DNA from: Dyella acidisoli
GTDB lineage: Bacteria > Pseudomonadota > Gammaproteobacteria > Xanthomonadales > Rhodanobacteraceae
Direction: 5' to 3'
DNA: 64,000 nucleotides
NCBI RefSeq assembly: GCF_030160295.1
Contig: NZ_BSOB01000061.1
Span: 664 to 64,663, forward strand
This document shows, one piece after another, positions 26,214 to 38,552 of the stretch. The notes beneath the pieces were generated by a model. That model searched no databases. It was given only the letters and a program-made list of their open reading frames with translations, and was not told where the DNA came from. A program made the position numbers and the translations under genes. Within the stretch, counting starts at the first letter, position 1. Every line of letters starts with the position of its first letter.

Positions 26214-26633
26214 CTAGCCTTCGTGCGCCACGTTGACCATCCAAGGAATGCCGAACTTATCCACCAGCATGCCGAAGCCATCAGTCCAGAAGGTTTTCTG
26301 GAACGGCATGGTGACCTGGCCGCCTTGCGCGAGTGCGTTGAAGCATTTTTCGCCCGAGGCGGCGTCGCTCGCGGAAACGGAGAGGCTGAAGCCGGAGTGG
26401 TTGGTCTTCTCCTGTCCAGCTTGGCCGTCCGACATCATGAGATGCGTGCTGCCGATCGCCAGCGAGGCGTGCATGATCTTGTCGGCGACTTCGGGTGACG
26501 TCTGGTAGTCCTCACTGGCGGGTGCGTCCTTGAAGCGCATCTTCATGAGTTCCTGCGCGCCAAGTACGCTGCAATAGAACGCGATGGCTTCTTCGCAGCG
26601 ACCGTCGAAAAAAATGTAGGGCTGAATTTCCAT
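26214..26633 (-). CDS. PhnB/YjdN-like VOC-fold protein
   Basis: A 139-residue protein of the glyoxalase/vicinal-oxygen-chelate fold. The family pattern is clear: IFFDGRCEEAIAFYCSVLGA at the start and FWTDGFGMLVDKFGIPWMVN at the end. Related PhnB/YjdN proteins have no settled reaction. The gene stands alone between repeats. Confidence 0.85.
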   Translation of the reverse strand: MEIQPYIFFDGRCEEAIAFYCSVLGAQELMKMRFKDAPASEDYQTSPEVADKIMHASLAIGSTHLMMSDGQAGQEKTNHSGFSLSVSASDAASGEKCFNALAQGGQVTMPFQKTFWTDGFGMLVDKFGIPWMVNVAHEG

Positions 26634-26786
26634 GTGCGCGACTCCGTGGTTGGGAAGGGGGTATTGCTGGCGTGAAGCGCAAGGATTCTACTGAGCCAGG
26701 ATTGCACGCAATATGTGACAGCTACTGACCTGCAAGTCGGAGAAAGGCGCCACGATCACCCCGAAAGAGACGTGTAACCCTCATGG

Positions 26787-26817
26787 CCGTCATTCCCGCT
26801 TTTGCGGGAATGACGAC
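26787..26817. repeat. Type A palindromic repeat (single copy)
   Basis: One palindrome with arms CGTCATTCCCGC and GCGGGAATGACG, between the VOC-protein and thioesterase genes. Confidence 0.75.
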
Positions 26818-26851
26818 AAGGTAAGGCGCAGTACTCGTGAAAAACACACTT

Positions 26852-27280
26852 TTACGTGGACGCGGCATCTTTTATAACCCGCGGCAACGACACTGATTTA
26901 CCAGTGGCCGGGTCCATCCACACCATCACCACGTTGCCGTCGCAGTAAAGCTTGCTGCTATCGGCGGGATCGATGATGCGATGCGCGACCGTCATGGAGC
27001 TGTTACCCAGTCGCGCACAGTACAGTTCGATGTGCACTTCACCGGGCCATTCGATCGGCAGGCGATAATTGAGCGTGCTAGCTGCCATGACAGGCATGGC
27101 GTGTTCGTCGGACCATGAACCGGGAAGGTGCTGCAGCCACTGCACGCGCGCTTCTTCCAGATAGGTGAGATAGGTCGAGTTGTTGACGTGATTGAACGCG
27201 TCAAGATCGCGCCAGCGCACGCTGATCGCGGCCGTGTAAAGCGGCGAGGGCAGGGAAGCGGAATCGGGTGCCGTAGTCAT
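26852..27280 (-). CDS. Acyl-CoA thioesterase, 4HBT hot-dog family
   Basis: A 142-residue hot-dog fold protein. The catalytic segment is [24 protein letters not shown], with D27 in the usual catalytic position. The likely activity is hydrolysis of acyl-CoA thioesters; the chain length cannot be read. Its start codon overlaps the uvrA stop (ATGA), so it is translated from the uvrA transcript. Confidence 0.88.
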   Translation of the reverse strand: MTTAPDSASLPSPLYTAAISVRWRDLDAFNHVNNSTYLTYLEEARVQWLQHLPGSWSDEHAMPVMAASTLNYRLPIEWPGEVHIELYCARLGNSSMTVAHRIIDPADSSKLYCDGNVVMVWMDPATGKSVSLPRVIKDAAST

Positions 27281-30171
27281 GAAGCCACTTTGCGTTTGGG
27301 TTTGGCGGTTTCGTTTTTGGTTTTGAGCTGCGTCACTTTAGCCGGCTTCAGATGCGAGGCGAGGAAACGGCCGGTGTGCGATCCCACCGTTGCCGCCACG
27401 GTTTCCGGCGTGCCGGTTACCAGAATACGCCCGCCGCCGGAGCCACCTTCGGGACCGAGATCCACGATCCAGTCGGCGGTCTTGATCACGTCGAGGTTAT
27501 GCTCGATTACCACCACTGTGTTGCCCTGGTCGACCAGCTGATGCAGCACGTCGAGCAATTGTTCGATGTCGTGGAAGTGCAGGCCGGTGGTGGGTTCGTC
27601 GAGGATGTACAGCGTGCGTCCTGTTTCACGCTTTGATAGTTCCTTCGACAACTTCACGCGCTGCGCTTCACCACCGGACAACGTGGTCGCGCTCTGGCCG
27701 AGCTTGATGTAATCCAGGCCCACGGCGCGCAGCGTGTCGAGTTTTCGCGCGATCACCGGTACGTTCTCGAATAGCTTGGCGGCGTCTTCCACCGTCATGT
27801 CGAGCACATCGGCAATCGTGTGGCCCTTGTACAGAATTTCCAACGTCTCGCGGTTGTAGCGTTTACCGTGGCAGACATCGCAAGGCACGTAGACGTCCGG
27901 CAGGAAGTGCATCTCTACCTTGATCATGCCGTCGCCTTCGCACGCCTCGCAGCGACCACCGCGCACGTTGAAGCTGAAGCGACCGGGCGTGTAGCCGCGC
28001 GAGCGCGCTTCCGGCACCTGCGCGAATAGCTCGCGCAGCGGCGTGAACAAACCGGTGTAAGTGGCGGGATTCGAGCGTGGTGTGCGGCCGATCGGCGATT
28101 GGTCAATGTCGACGACCTTGTCGAACAGCTCCAGGTTTTCCACCGACTTGTATGCAGCGGGCTGCACGCTGGAGCCGTTTAATTCGGCTGCGGCCAGCGC
28201 GAACAGCGTGTCGTTGATCAGCGTGGATTTGCCCGAGCCGGATACGCCGGTAACGCAGGTGAACAAACCCGCGGGAATCGCCAGATCCACGGTCTTAAGG
28301 TTGTTGCCGCTGGCACCTTTGAGGTGCAGCCAGGAATCCTTGTCGAGCTGTTCGCGACGCTCTTCCGGCACTTTGATCTCGCGCTTGCCGGACAGGTATT
28401 GACCGGTCACCGAACGCGGCGAGGCGAGGATGTCTTTCAGCGAACCTTGCGCGACGATTTCGCCGCCGTGCACGCCCGCGCCGGGGCCGATATCGAGCAC
28501 GTGATCGGCGGCACGGATCGCATCTTCGTCGTGTTCCACCACGATCACGGTATTGCCGAGATCGCGCAGGCGCGTGAGTGTGCCGAGCAGGCGTTCGTTA
28601 TCGCGCTGGTGCAGGCCGATCGATGGTTCGTCCAGCACGTACATCACGCCGACCAGGCCGGCGCCGATCTGCGAAGCAAGACGAATGCGCTGTGCTTCGC
28701 CACCAGAAAGCGTGTCGGCCTGACGATCGAGCGTGAGGTAGTTCAGGCCCACATCGTTGAGGAAGGAGAGACGTTCGCGGATTTCCTTGACGATCTTCAC
28801 CGCGATCTCGCCGCGCCAGCCAGCAAGCGTGAGCGTTTCGAAGAAGACCAGCGCATCGTCGATCGAACGTGCTGTCAGTGTAGGCAGCGAGTGGTCAGCC
28901 ACGAACACGTTGCGCGCCGAGCGATTCAGGCGCTGCCCGTCGCATTCGCGGCAAGGCTGGTCACTGATGTATTTCGCCAGTTCCTCGCGCACCGCCGATG
29001 ATTCGGTTTCTTTGTAGCGGCGTTCAAGATTCGGCAGGATGCCTTCGAACGCATGCTCGCGCGTGACTTTGCCACCACGCTCGGTGAGGTACTTGAAGGT
29101 GATCTTTTCCTTGCCGCTACCGAAAAGGACAGCCTGCTGCACCGCCTTGGGTAGCTTTTGCCACGGCGTGTCCACGTCGAAGTTGTAGTGCTTGGCCAGT
29201 GACAGAATCAGCTGGAAGTAATGCGCATTGCGGCGATCCCAGCCGCGGATCGCACCGCTCGCCAACGACAGCTCGGGATGGTGCACCACGCGTTCGGGGG
29301 AAAATACCTGGGTCACGCCCAGGCCATCGCAAGTGGGGCAGGCGCCGACCGGCGAGTTGAAGGAGAACAGGCGCGGTTCCAGTTCCGGCAACGAGTAATC
29401 GCACACCGGGCAGGAGTAGCGCGAGGAGAACAACTGCTCACTGGCCTTGGCGTCGTCCATGTCGACCACGATGGCCAAGCCGTCACCCAGGCGCAGCGCG
29501 GTCTCGAACGATTCAGCCAGGCGCTGCTTGATGTCATCGCGCGGGCGGAAGCGGTCGATCACCGCTTCGATGGTGTGCTTTTGGCGCAGGGTGAGCGGCG
29601 GCACGGCATCCAGGTCGTACACGGTGCCGTCGACCCGGGCGCGCACGAAGCCCTGCGCGCGCAATTGCTCGAACACTTGCACGTGCTCGCCCTTGCGCTC
29701 GCGGATTACCGGCGCGAGCAGCATGAAGCGTTTTTCCGCATTCAGCGCCAGCGTGGAGTCCACCATCTGGCTCACCGTCTGCGCTTCCAGCGGAATGCCG
29801 TGGTCAGGGCAACGCGGTGTGCCCACACGGGCGTAGAGCAGACGCAGGTAATCGTAGACCTCGGTGATGGTGCCTACGGTCGAACGCGGGTTGTGCGAGG
29901 TGGATTTCTGCTCGATCGAGATCGCCGGGGAGAGGCCCTCGATATGGTCCACGTCCGGCTTTTCCATCATGGAAAGGAATTGCCGCGCATAGGCCGACAG
30001 CGATTCGACGTAACGCCGCTGGCCCTCCGCATAAATGGTGTCGAACGCCAGCGAAGATTTGCCCGAACCGGACAAGCCGGTGATCACGATCAGCCGATCG
30101 CGAGGCAGGTCCAGGTCGATGTTCTTGAGGTTGTGCGTGCGCGCGCCGCGGATGCGTATGGTGTCCATCAC
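27277..30171 (-). CDS. uvrA: Excinuclease ABC subunit A
   Basis: A 964-residue UvrA with two ABC ATPase halves for damage recognition in nucleotide excision repair. The first Walker A is GLSGSGKSS (about residues 33-41), the second GVSGSGKST. Zinc-binding motifs are CPVCDYS...CPTCDG in the first half and CEACEGDGM...CDVCHG in the second. ABC signatures appear as LSGGEAQRI and LSGGEAQRV, followed by [10 protein letters not shown] and [11 protein letters not shown] thioesterase gene is coupled downstream. DUF2059 lies divergently upstream. Confidence 0.97.
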   Translation of the reverse strand: MMDTIRIRGARTHNLKNIDLDLPRDRLIVITGLSGSGKSSLAFDTIYAEGQRRYVESLSAYARQFLSMMEKPDVDHIEGLSPAISIEQKSTSHNPRSTVGTITEVYDYLRLLYARVGTPRCPDHGIPLEAQTVSQMVDSTLALNAEKRFMLLAPVIRERKGEHVQVFEQLRAQGFVRARVDGTVYDLDAVPPLTLRQKHTIEAVIDRFRPRDDIKQRLAESFETALRLGDGLAIVVDMDDAKASEQLFSSRYSCPVCDYSLPELEPRLFSFNSPVGACPTCDGLGVTQVFSPERVVHHPELSLASGAIRGWDRRNAHYFQLILSLAKHYNFDVDTPWQKLPKAVQQAVLFGSGKEKITFKYLTERGGKVTREHAFEGILPNLERRYKETESSAVREELAKYISDQPCRECDGQRLNRSARNVFVADHSLPTLTARSIDDALVFFETLTLAGWRGEIAVKIVKEIRERLSFLNDVGLNYLTLDRQADTLSGGEAQRIRLASQIGAGLVGVMYVLDEPSIGLHQRDNERLLGTLTRLRDLGNTVIVVEHDEDAIRAADHVLDIGPGAGVHGGEIVAQGSLKDILASPRSVTGQYLSGKREIKVPEERREQLDKDSWLHLKGASGNNLKTVDLAIPAGLFTCVTGVSGSGKSTLINDTLFALAAAELNGSSVQPAAYKSVENLELFDKVVDIDQSPIGRTPRSNPATYTGLFTPLRELFAQVPEARSRGYTPGRFSFNVRGGRCEACEGDGMIKVEMHFLPDVYVPCDVCHGKRYNRETLEILYKGHTIADVLDMTVEDAAKLFENVPVIARKLDTLRAVGLDYIKLGQSATTLSGGEAQRVKLSKELSKRETGRTLYILDEPTTGLHFHDIEQLLDVLHQLVDQGNTVVVIEHNLDVIKTADWIVDLGPEGGSGGGRILVTGTPETVAATVGSHTGRFLASHLKPAKVTQLKTKNETAKPKRKVAS

Positions 30172-30342
30172 GCCTGACTATTTGGGGGACCTCGCACTAT
30201 AACAAGTGGGGGTAGCAAGGCTGTATGACAGCGCTGGAAGCCTGCTGACAGCATGATGTCAGCAGAGTATCTCTAGGCAGCAAACGGACAGGCGACTATG
30301 CTCGCCCGCTCGTTCCCGGGTGCGTGACGCGGAGGGTGGTAT

Positions 30343-30828
30343 ATGACTGGCAAATGGGTGATAGGCGTGGGGTTGTGCGCAGCATTGGCGGCCGGTCCCG
30401 TCTTGGCGGCCCAGCCGTCCGAAGCGCAGGTGCGGGAGCTGATGCAGGTGATGAACGTGCCGGGCCAGTTCACCGTGATGAACAACCAGATGGCCTCGAT
30501 GATGAGCCAGCAGCTGCCGTGCGTATCGGCCGACTATTGGAAGACCTACATCGACAAGGCCGGCCAGGAACAACTGCTTACGGCGATGATCCCGGCCTAT
30601 CAGCACCATTTCACTTCCGACGAGGTGGAAGGGTTGATCAAGTTCTATAAATCCCCGCTGGGCCAGAAGCTGGTCGCCCAAATGCCGGCCACCATGACCG
30701 AGGCGGCCCAGAGTGGCCAGCAATGGGGCCGCCAGCGCACCTCCGACATGTTCGCGGAGCTGCAGAAGCAGGGGAAATTGGACGCCCAGGGCCGCTGCCC
30801 GGGTACCAGTGGGGCTCAGGGACAATAA
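30343..30828 (+). CDS. Secreted DUF2059 protein
   Basis: A 161-residue exported protein: signal peptide to about residue 22 (PVLAA), then the helical DUF2059 pattern with the hallmark FTSDEVEGLIKFYKSPLGQKL. The family function is unknown. Two cysteines (C60 in LPCVS and one near the C-terminus) could pair in the periplasm. It is divergent from uvrA and precedes the ribosomal protein genes by 120 bases. Confidence 0.85.
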   Translation: MTGKWVIGVGLCAALAAGPVLAAQPSEAQVRELMQVMNVPGQFTVMNNQMASMMSQQLPCVSADYWKTYIDKAGQEQLLTAMIPAYQHHFTSDEVEGLIKFYKSPLGQKLVAQMPATMTEAAQSGQQWGRQRTSDMFAELQKQGKLDAQGRCPGTSGAQGQ

Positions 30829-30948
30829 AGCCCCGCGTTACTGGTTAGTGATTGACCAGAAGGGGGCCTCGTCGCTAAAATCCGCAGTTCGCTGCGCCCG
30901 TACGGGTCGCGGCGAACCCAAGAGAATAACGACAGAAGGGCTATTCCC

Positions 30949-31263
30949 ATGAGTTATGCAGTCATCAAGACCGGCGGCAAGCAATACCGCGTTCAGCAGG
31001 GCGACGTCCTGCGCGTGGAGCTCTTGAACGCCGAAGAAGGCGCCAGCGTGAAGTTCGACCAGGTGCTGCTGGTCGGTTCCGGTGAAATCATCACCGTAGG
31101 CGCTCCCACCGTGGCCGGCGCCACCGTTTCCGCCACCGTGCGCAAGCATGGCCGCGCCGACAAGGTCCGCATCATCAAGTTCCGCCGCCGCAAGCACCAC
31201 AAGAAGCAGCAGGGACATCGTCAGCATTTCACCGAAGTCGAGATCACGGGCATCAACGCCTGA
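30949..31263 (+). CDS. rplU: 50S ribosomal protein L21
   Basis: A 104-residue ribosomal protein. It starts [18 protein letters not shown] and has the C-terminal motif [15 protein letters not shown] typical of L21. It forms the conserved rplU-rpmA-obg cluster; rpmA follows after 24 bases. Confidence 0.97.
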   Translation: MSYAVIKTGGKQYRVQQGDVLRVELLNAEEGASVKFDQVLLVGSGEIITVGAPTVAGATVSATVRKHGRADKVRIIKFRRRKHHKKQQGHRQHFTEVEITGINA

Positions 31264-31287
31264 TCCGCCAATCTGGAGTAATCAGTC

Positions 31288-31545
31288 ATGGCACATAAAA
31301 AAGGCGTAGGTTCATCCCGCAACGGTCGCGATTCGAACCCGAAATACCTCGGCGTGAAGATCTATGGTGGCCAGGCCATCGAGGCCGGCAACATCATCGT
31401 TCGCCAGCGCGGCACCCAGTTCCATCCCGGCACCGGCGTGGGCCTGGGCCGTGACCACACGCTGTATGCGCTGGTCGACGGCAAGGTCGAGTTCAAGGTA
31501 CGCGGCGAGAACAATCGCAGGTACGTCAACGTCGTCAAGGGCTGA
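31288..31545 (+). CDS. rpmA: 50S ribosomal protein L27
   Basis: An 85-residue ribosomal protein located near the peptidyl-transferase centre. It has the conserved N-terminus [16 protein letters not shown], and [10 protein letters not shown] and [12 protein letters not shown] are diagnostic. It ends before a clear terminator. Confidence 0.97.
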   Translation: MAHKKGVGSSRNGRDSNPKYLGVKIYGGQAIEAGNIIVRQRGTQFHPGTGVGLGRDHTLYALVDGKVEFKVRGENNRRYVNVVKG

Positions 31546-31568
31546 GCCCGTTTCGACGTAAGCGCGAA

Positions 31569-31594
31569 GGCCCCGCTCCGGCGGGGCTTTTGTT
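31569..31594 (+). terminator. Rho-independent terminator after rpmA
   Basis: A GC-rich hairpin GCCCCGC-TCCG-GCGGGGC followed by TTTTGTTTT. It ends the rplU-rpmA transcript, so obg is probably transcribed separately. Confidence 0.9.
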
Positions 31595-31640
31595 TTATTA
31601 GCGGGAATCGTCAATCATCAAAAGCTGGTTCCCGGCCCCT

Positions 31641-31725
31641 GGCCGTCGTTCCCCGAAAGCGGGAATCCATTTTCGCCTTTCGTCCAAGAGCAAGATGGAT
31701 TCCCGCTTTCGCGGGAATGACGGCC
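31641..31725. repeat. Type A repeat pair (inverted)
   Basis: Two inverted copies of the CCCGC/GCGGGAA palindrome with CCGTC and GACGG flanks, about 50 bases apart, between the rpmA terminator and obg. Confidence 0.8.
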
Positions 31726-31729
31726 TTGA

Positions 31730-32845
<1,116 letters not shown>

Positions 32846-32862
32846 TCTAGCCTTGCACCAGT

Positions 32863-33020
32863 TCCCTCTCCCCTCCGGGGAGAGGGTTAGGGTGAGGGGC
32901 CAACCTCGCGATAGAGGTTATAACTACGGTTCTTTGGAAAAGCGGCAAGCAGGGCGATGATGGAATTCAAGGCGAGTGTGACCCCTCACCCCCGCCCTCT
33001 CCCCGGAGGGGAGAGGGAGT
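32863..33020. repeat. Type B repeat pair before the Wadjet operon
   Basis: Two inverted copies of CCCTCTCCCC-TCC-GGGGAGAGGG, with GGGTGAGGGG and CCCCTCACCC flanks, about 100 bases apart. The right copy ends about ten bases before the jetA start, so it lies in the jetA leader and may form an RNA hairpin or overlap its promoter. Confidence 0.8.
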
Positions 33021-33030
33021 TGTTGGAAGC

Positions 33031-34500
33031 ATGAAGCTCCAAGCCCGTATCGCCACCTATCGCCGCCTGCGCGAAGAAGCACTCTGGCGCCTGCTCGCTG
33101 CCGATCACGCGCCGGAAATCATCGGTCTGCTGCAAACCCTCCTGATGGATGGCGAACGCACACTCAGCGCATCCATCCTGTTCGAGCGCCTGCAGCAGCA
33201 TCTCGACGCTATCAACGCCTCCGACCTGCCGCACGAATTGCCGCGCACCGCGCAGGCCTATGCCGCTGACTGGCTCGCCAAAGGTTTCCTGGAGCGCAGG
33301 TTGCCTGAAGGCGCCAGCGAAGAGGAATACGAACTTTCCGCGCAAACCGCTCAAGCAATCCGCTTCGTCAGCAGCCTGGATACGCCGCGCGCCATCGCCA
33401 CCGAAAGCCGCCTGTCGCTGGTGATCCAGCAACTCGTGCAACTGGCCGAACAGACCGAAACCGATCCCACCACGCGCCTGCAGGCGCTGTATGCCGAGCG
33501 CGATCGGCTGGATGCGGAAATCGCGCGGGTCAGCACCGGCAAGGTGGCCGCGCTGGACGGCAAGCGCGCGTTGGAACGCACTCGCGAAGTGATCCAGCTC
33601 GCCGACGAACTGGCCGAGGATTTCCGTCGCGTCCGCGATGATTTCGAACGCCTGAACCGCGAATTCCGCGAACGCATCATCGATGACGAAGGTGAGCGCG
33701 GCGAAGTGCTCGATCGCCTGTTCGAAGGCGTCGACGTGATCGCCGAAAGCGAAGCCGGCCGCAGCTTCAACGCCTTCTGGAACCTGCTCAACGATATGGA
33801 GCAGAGCGCACAACTCGATGCAGCGTTGGAAAACGTGCTGGCGCGCAACTTTGCCAAGAAACTGCAGCGCCACGAGCGGCAGTTCCTGCGCAGCTTCACC
33901 GGCACGATGTTGGAGCGAGGTGGCAACGTGCACGAAGTGCTGCAGCATTTCGCGCGCAGCCTGCGCGGCTTCGTACAGAGCCGCGGATATCTGGAACAAC
34001 GCCGTCTCAATCAATTGCTCAAGCAGGCGCAGGCCGAAGCTTTGCAGCTGCGCGATTCGGTCAGTGCCCGCCAACGCACGCCATATACGCTGCAACTCAC
34101 CACCAGCCGTCTGCGATCGCTATCGCAGTGGCGGCTGCACGATCCGCGCAACGCTCAGGTCAACGGCAGCATCGTGCGCAGTGAAGGTGCGGCGATTTCG
34201 CTGGACAGCGTGAGCGAGCTGGTAGCGCAATCGGAGATCGATTTCCGCAGCCTGCGCCGAAGTCTGCATGAGTTGCTGGCCGAGCACGATCAGCTTTCCA
34301 TTGCCCAGGTGCTGGATCGCAATCCGGCCGAACAGGGGTTGGGCAGTGTGGTGGGCTATCTCTCGCTGGCGACGCGTCACGGCGTGATCGCCAACAACGA
34401 ACACGAAGCCGTGAGCTGGAAAGGCGGCGATGGCCATTGGCGTCATGCACGCATCCCTCTGGTATGGTTTTTGAGAAAGAAACGTCATGAATTTGCTTGA
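33031..34500 (+). CDS. jetA: Wadjet anti-plasmid protein JetA (DUF3375)
   Basis: A 489-residue DUF3375 protein, the kleisin-like (MukF-like) subunit of the Wadjet SMC complex. It begins with the family start ([33 protein letters not shown]), has a long alpha-helical and coiled-coil middle (about residues 150-370) and ends with a winged-helix-like segment. Its stop overlaps the jetB start by 14 bases. In characterised Wadjet systems JetA bridges the SMC heads. The order jetA-jetB-jetC-jetD with tight overlaps identifies a complete type I system. Confidence 0.92.
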   Translation: MKLQARIATYRRLREEALWRLLAADHAPEIIGLLQTLLMDGERTLSASILFERLQQHLDAINASDLPHELPRTAQAYAADWLAKGFLERRLPEGASEEEYELSAQTAQAIRFVSSLDTPRAIATESRLSLVIQQLVQLAEQTETDPTTRLQALYAERDRLDAEIARVSTGKVAALDGKRALERTREVIQLADELAEDFRRVRDDFERLNREFRERIIDDEGERGEVLDRLFEGVDVIAESEAGRSFNAFWNLLNDMEQSAQLDAALENVLARNFAKKLQRHERQFLRSFTGTMLERGGNVHEVLQHFARSLRGFVQSRGYLEQRRLNQLLKQAQAEALQLRDSVSARQRTPYTLQLTTSRLRSLSQWRLHDPRNAQVNGSIVRSEGAAISLDSVSELVAQSEIDFRSLRRSLHELLAEHDQLSIAQVLDRNPAEQGLGSVVGYLSLATRHGVIANNEHEAVSWKGGDGHWRHARIPLVWFLRKKRHEFA

Positions 34501-35161
34501 AGACGAAACGTTTCCCGTCGAGCCGGAACAGAAGCCTTCGCGGGACAGCACCTTATTCGAAGGCGACACCGGCACGTTGCCGTTGGATGCAAGGCGCGTG
34601 CTCTGCCAGCTGTTGAGCGGCCCTAGCGTGGATCAGGGACGGCATAGCCAGCTATGGCCGGCCGTGCTGCGCTATGAATCGAAGCTGCGCTCGCATCTCA
34701 ACGATTTGTTTCTGGAACTGGTGATCGATCGCGATGCCGGCGTGGCTTTCACGCGCCAGGCCGAAACGGGCGAACTGGAAACACCGGTGCTACTGCGTTC
34801 TGCGCCGCTTACATTCATCGAATCGGCGCTGCTGCTGCATCTGCGTCAGCAACTGGCCGAAGCCGATGCGCAAGGTCACCGCGCCGTGGTCGAGGAAGCC
34901 GTGCTGATGGATGCCTTGTCGGTTTACGAAAAAAACGTCTCCACGGATCGCGCCGGCTTCAATAAGCGTGTCACGGCCGCCATCGTCAAGCTGAAGGAAA
35001 GTCACGTGCTCACCAAGCTGCGCGGCAGCGAGGATCGCTACGAAGTTTCGCCTGCGCTGAAGCTGCTGTTCTCCGCCGAGGATGTACAGGCGCTGGCGCA
35101 GATATACCGTCAGCTGCGCGAAGCAGACGAAGTCACGGAAGGGGTTGCAGATGAACGCTAA
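34487..35161 (+). CDS. jetB: Wadjet anti-plasmid protein JetB (DUF4194)
   Basis: A 224-residue DUF4194 protein, the KITE/MukE-like subunit that binds the JetA kleisin. Visible features are [27 protein letters not shown] in pieces (a winged-helix core) and the family-typical [12 protein letters not shown]. It starts inside jetA (14-base overlap) and jetC starts 11 bases before its end, so the three are translationally coupled. Confidence 0.9.
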   Translation: MNLLEDETFPVEPEQKPSRDSTLFEGDTGTLPLDARRVLCQLLSGPSVDQGRHSQLWPAVLRYESKLRSHLNDLFLELVIDRDAGVAFTRQAETGELETPVLLRSAPLTFIESALLLHLRQQLAEADAQGHRAVVEEAVLMDALSVYEKNVSTDRAGFNKRVTAAIVKLKESHVLTKLRGSEDRYEVSPALKLLFSAEDVQALAQIYRQLREADEVTEGVADER

Positions 35162-38100
35162 GCCCAAAGCGGCGCGCAAACAGGCCAAGCACGATACGAC
35201 GCCCACGCTGTTCATGTCCGACTTGCCCGATCCGCGCGACGAGCAGTTCCGCATGCGTCGTCTACAAGTGTTCAACTGGGGCACTTTCAGCGGCCTGACT
35301 GATGTACCCATCGCCGAGCGCGGTTTTCTATTCGTGGGCCGCTCGGGTTCGGGCAAATCCACCTTGCTCGATGCGATGTCGGCCCTTCTAGTGCCGCCTA
35401 ACCTGGTCGACTTCAATGCCGCCGCGCGCGAAGCCGAACGCAGCGGGCGCGACCGCAATCTGGTTTCCTACGTGCGTGGTGCATGGGCCGATCAGCACGA
35501 TGGCGAATCTGGCGAGATCGCCACGCAGTATTTGCGCAAGGGCAGCACCTGGTCTGCACTGGTCTTGGAATACCGCAACGCGACGGGCGAAACAGTCAGC
35601 CTGATCCGACTGTTCTGGGTCGCCGGCAACAGCTCGGCCGCGGCAGATGTGAAAAAGCATTACATGGTGTGCGAGCGTGCATTCGACGTTGCGAAGGAGC
35701 TGCAAGGCTTCGATCTCGACCTGCGCAAGCTCAAGGCACGCCTTGGCGAAGACGTGCATCATTTCGACACCTTCGCCGGCTACGCCGAGCGCTTCCGCCG
35801 CCTGCTCGGCATCCACAACGAAATGGCGCTCAAACTGCTGCATAAGACGCAGTCGGCCAAAAATTTGGGCGATCTCAACACCTTCCTGCGTGGTTTCATG
35901 CTGGACGAGCCGGAAACCTTCGGGGCAGCGAACCGATTGGTCACTGATTTCGGCGAGCTGGATGCCGCGCACAAGGCCGTGGTGATCGCGCGCGAACAGG
36001 TCGATACGTTGGTGCCTGCACGCACTGCGCACGAAACCCTGCTGGCGTTGCGACGTGAAACCAGCGCCTTGCGTGAGCTGCATGTGTGCGTGGACACCTG
36101 GCGCGAGCAGCGCCGCCTGGTGCTGCTTGACGAGCGCCTGGCCGAACTGAAGGTGCGCGATGTGGCGCTGGAGGGCGAAATCGCGCAGCGCCGCCAAACG
36201 CTGGAAAACCATGATCGCCGCCTCGCCGATCTGGAACAGCAGCGTCGCGAACAAGGTGGCGATCTGATCGATCAGCTCGAGCGCGAACACGAGCAGGTGT
36301 CGCGAGAACGCGACGAGCGCATGAAGCGCCGCGACAAAGCGGAAAAGGCCTGCAGCGAGCTTGAGTGGAGCGTACCTTCGACCGCGCAAGGTTTTGCCGA
36401 ACTGGTTGGCCGCTCGCGTGAATTGCTGGATGGCGCTCGCGACCGCGCTGCCAATCTGGAAGAACGCATGGATGCGTTCAAGCGCGAGCGTGATCAGGCC
36501 AGCCAGCGCTTCAGCGCCGTGCGTGCGGAAATCGAAGCGCTCAAGCGCAATCCTTCCAGCATCCCCGCGCCGATCCAGGCGATGCGCGCGCGCTTGTGCA
36601 GCGAACTGGGCTGGTCCGAGAACACGCTGCCTTTCGTGGGCGAATTGCTGCAAGTCAAAACCGAGCACGCAGCGTGGCGCGGCGCCATCGAGCGCGTGCT
36701 GCACGGCTTTGCGCTATCGCTGCTGGTAGACGAGAGGCATTACGCTGAAGTTTCCAACTGGGTCAACAAGACGCATCTGGGTGGCAAGCTCGTGTATTAC
36801 CGAGTGGGTCGCGTCGATGCGCTGGGCAATCGTGCGCTGGAATCGCGCTCGCTGGTGCATCGGCTGGATATTCGCGATCACGCGCATCGCGATTGGCTGA
36901 CCAACGAACTGACGCGGCGCTTCGACTATGCCTGTGTGGATACGCCGGCGGCTTTGCGCAATGCCGATCGCGCCATCACACGCGAAGGCTTGGTCAAGCA
37001 CAGCGGAGATCGTCACGAAAAGGACGACCGCCGCGCGGTAGACGATCGCCGCAACTGGATACTTGGTTTCGACAACCGCGACAAGCTTGCACTGTTCGAG
37101 CGCGAAGGGCAGGAGCTAGCACAGGCGATTGCGCAGACGTCTTCCGAACTGGACAAGCTTAAAGCCGAGCGCGATGCCGATGGCGAACGGCGCATTGCCG
37201 CTTCGCAGCTGGCGAATCTGGAATGGGAAGAGATCGACGTAGCGCCCAAGCTGCGCCGTCTGGGTGACATCGAAAACCAGTTGCAGCAATTGCGCGCGGG
37301 TGACACCACGCTGCAGGAGATCATGCGGCAGCTCGATACCGAGCGCAGTGTGCGCGAGCGTGTGGCCAAGAATCTGGACGATGCCAAGGCCGAGCGCCTC
37401 TCATTGGAAAGAGAGCGCAACAGTTTTGCAAAGCAACGAGAGTCCTGCTTGCCGCTTGCCAACGCCATGTCGCTTTCGCCCGTGCAATCGGAAGCTTTGA
37501 TGGTGCGCTTGCCGCATCCACCGCTGATGCTGGACAACCTCGATCGCCAGATCAATCAGGTCAAGGATGGCTTGAACCTGGCGCTGACTGACCATGCGAC
37601 GCAAGACAACGCACTGGTGCAGGCCATCGAGGAATGCTTCCGTACGTTCTGCCGCAAGTGGCCGCAAGACAGTGCCGACTTCACACCCCATATGGATTCG
37701 GTGGAAGGCTTCCTCTCGCGCCTGCGCCGCCTGGAGCTGGATGGCCTGCCCAAGCACGAAGCGCGTTTCTTCGAGCTGCTGCAAAGTCAAAGTAAGCAAA
37801 ACTTGCTGGTGCTGCAGAAACACATGACCGAGGCGCGCAAGTCGATCGGCCAACGCATGGACGAGGTCAACGAAAGCCTGGAGCGCGTGCCGTTCAACCG
37901 CGGCACTCTGCTGCAGATCGACCTCACCGACCGCAACTTGCCGGAAGTGCGCGAGTTCCAGCAGCAATTGCGCGAAGTGCTGTCGCACCACCAGACCGAA
38001 GACCGTGAGCGCGCCGAAGCGCAGTTCGCCGTGTTACGCCAACTGGTAACCAAACTCGCCGCCGACGATCCCGAACACAGACGCTGGCGCGAGCAGGTGC

Positions 38101-38552
38101 TGGACGTGCGTCAGCATGTGGAGTTCGTGGGCGTAGAAAAAGATGCCAACACGAAGGATACGGTGGAGGTCTATCGCAGCGGTGCCGGCAAATCCGGTGG
38201 TCAGCGCCAGAAGTTGGCTACTACGTGCCTTGCCGCTGCGCTGCGCTATCAGCTTGGTGGCGATGATGGCCATTTGCCTCGCTACGCACCCGTTGTGCTT
38301 GACGAAGCCTTCGACAAGGCTGATAACGAATTCACCGCGCTGGCGATGAATATCTTCGAGAACTTTGGCTTCCAGATGGTGGTAGCGACACCTTTGAAAT
38401 CGGTGATGACGCTGGAGCCCTTCATTGGTGGCGCGTGCTTCGTCGACATTTCGGGGCGCCATGATTCGGGCGTGCTGCTGATCGAGTACGACGAACAGAA
38501 AAAGCGGCTGGCCTTGCCCGAAAAAGCACGTCAAGCCGATGCGGGCGCCTGA
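35151..38552 (+). CDS. jetC: Wadjet SMC-like ATPase JetC
   Basis: A 1133-residue SMC/MukB-like ATPase, the loop-extruding motor of Wadjet. Walker A is GRSGSGKST (residues 63-71). Two long coiled coils (about residues 290-470 and 660-800) flank a hinge-like globular part (about 480-640). The ABC signature is [12 protein letters not shown] and the Walker B segment [14 protein letters not shown], both near the C-terminus. I chose the ATG at 35151: GGAAGGGG lies just upstream. jetD starts inside the jetC end. In studied systems JetC extrudes circular DNA so that JetD can cut small plasmids. Confidence 0.95.
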   Translation: MNAKPKAARKQAKHDTTPTLFMSDLPDPRDEQFRMRRLQVFNWGTFSGLTDVPIAERGFLFVGRSGSGKSTLLDAMSALLVPPNLVDFNAAAREAERSGRDRNLVSYVRGAWADQHDGESGEIATQYLRKGSTWSALVLEYRNATGETVSLIRLFWVAGNSSAAADVKKHYMVCERAFDVAKELQGFDLDLRKLKARLGEDVHHFDTFAGYAERFRRLLGIHNEMALKLLHKTQSAKNLGDLNTFLRGFMLDEPETFGAANRLVTDFGELDAAHKAVVIAREQVDTLVPARTAHETLLALRRETSALRELHVCVDTWREQRRLVLLDERLAELKVRDVALEGEIAQRRQTLENHDRRLADLEQQRREQGGDLIDQLEREHEQVSRERDERMKRRDKAEKACSELEWSVPSTAQGFAELVGRSRELLDGARDRAANLEERMDAFKRERDQASQRFSAVRAEIEALKRNPSSIPAPIQAMRARLCSELGWSENTLPFVGELLQVKTEHAAWRGAIERVLHGFALSLLVDERHYAEVSNWVNKTHLGGKLVYYRVGRVDALGNRALESRSLVHRLDIRDHAHRDWLTNELTRRFDYACVDTPAALRNADRAITREGLVKHSGDRHEKDDRRAVDDRRNWILGFDNRDKLALFEREGQELAQAIAQTSSELDKLKAERDADGERRIAASQLANLEWEEIDVAPKLRRLGDIENQLQQLRAGDTTLQEIMRQLDTERSVRERVAKNLDDAKAERLSLERERNSFAKQRESCLPLANAMSLSPVQSEALMVRLPHPPLMLDNLDRQINQVKDGLNLALTDHATQDNALVQAIEECFRTFCRKWPQDSADFTPHMDSVEGFLSRLRRLELDGLPKHEARFFELLQSQSKQNLLVLQKHMTEARKSIGQRMDEVNESLERVPFNRGTLLQIDLTDRNLPEVREFQQQLREVLSHHQTEDRERAEAQFAVLRQLVTKLAADDPEHRRWREQVLDVRQHVEFVGVEKDANTKDTVEVYRSGAGKSGGQRQKLATTCLAAALRYQLGGDDGHLPRYAPVVLDEAFDKADNEFTALAMNIFENFGFQMVVATPLKSVMTLEPFIGGACFVDISGRHDSGVLLIEYDEQKKRLALPEKARQADAGA

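Noticed and set aside
29221-30177. 318-codon plus-strand frame opposite uvrA
   Set aside because: Antisense to uvrA and compositionally a shadow frame; uvrA motifs are intact.
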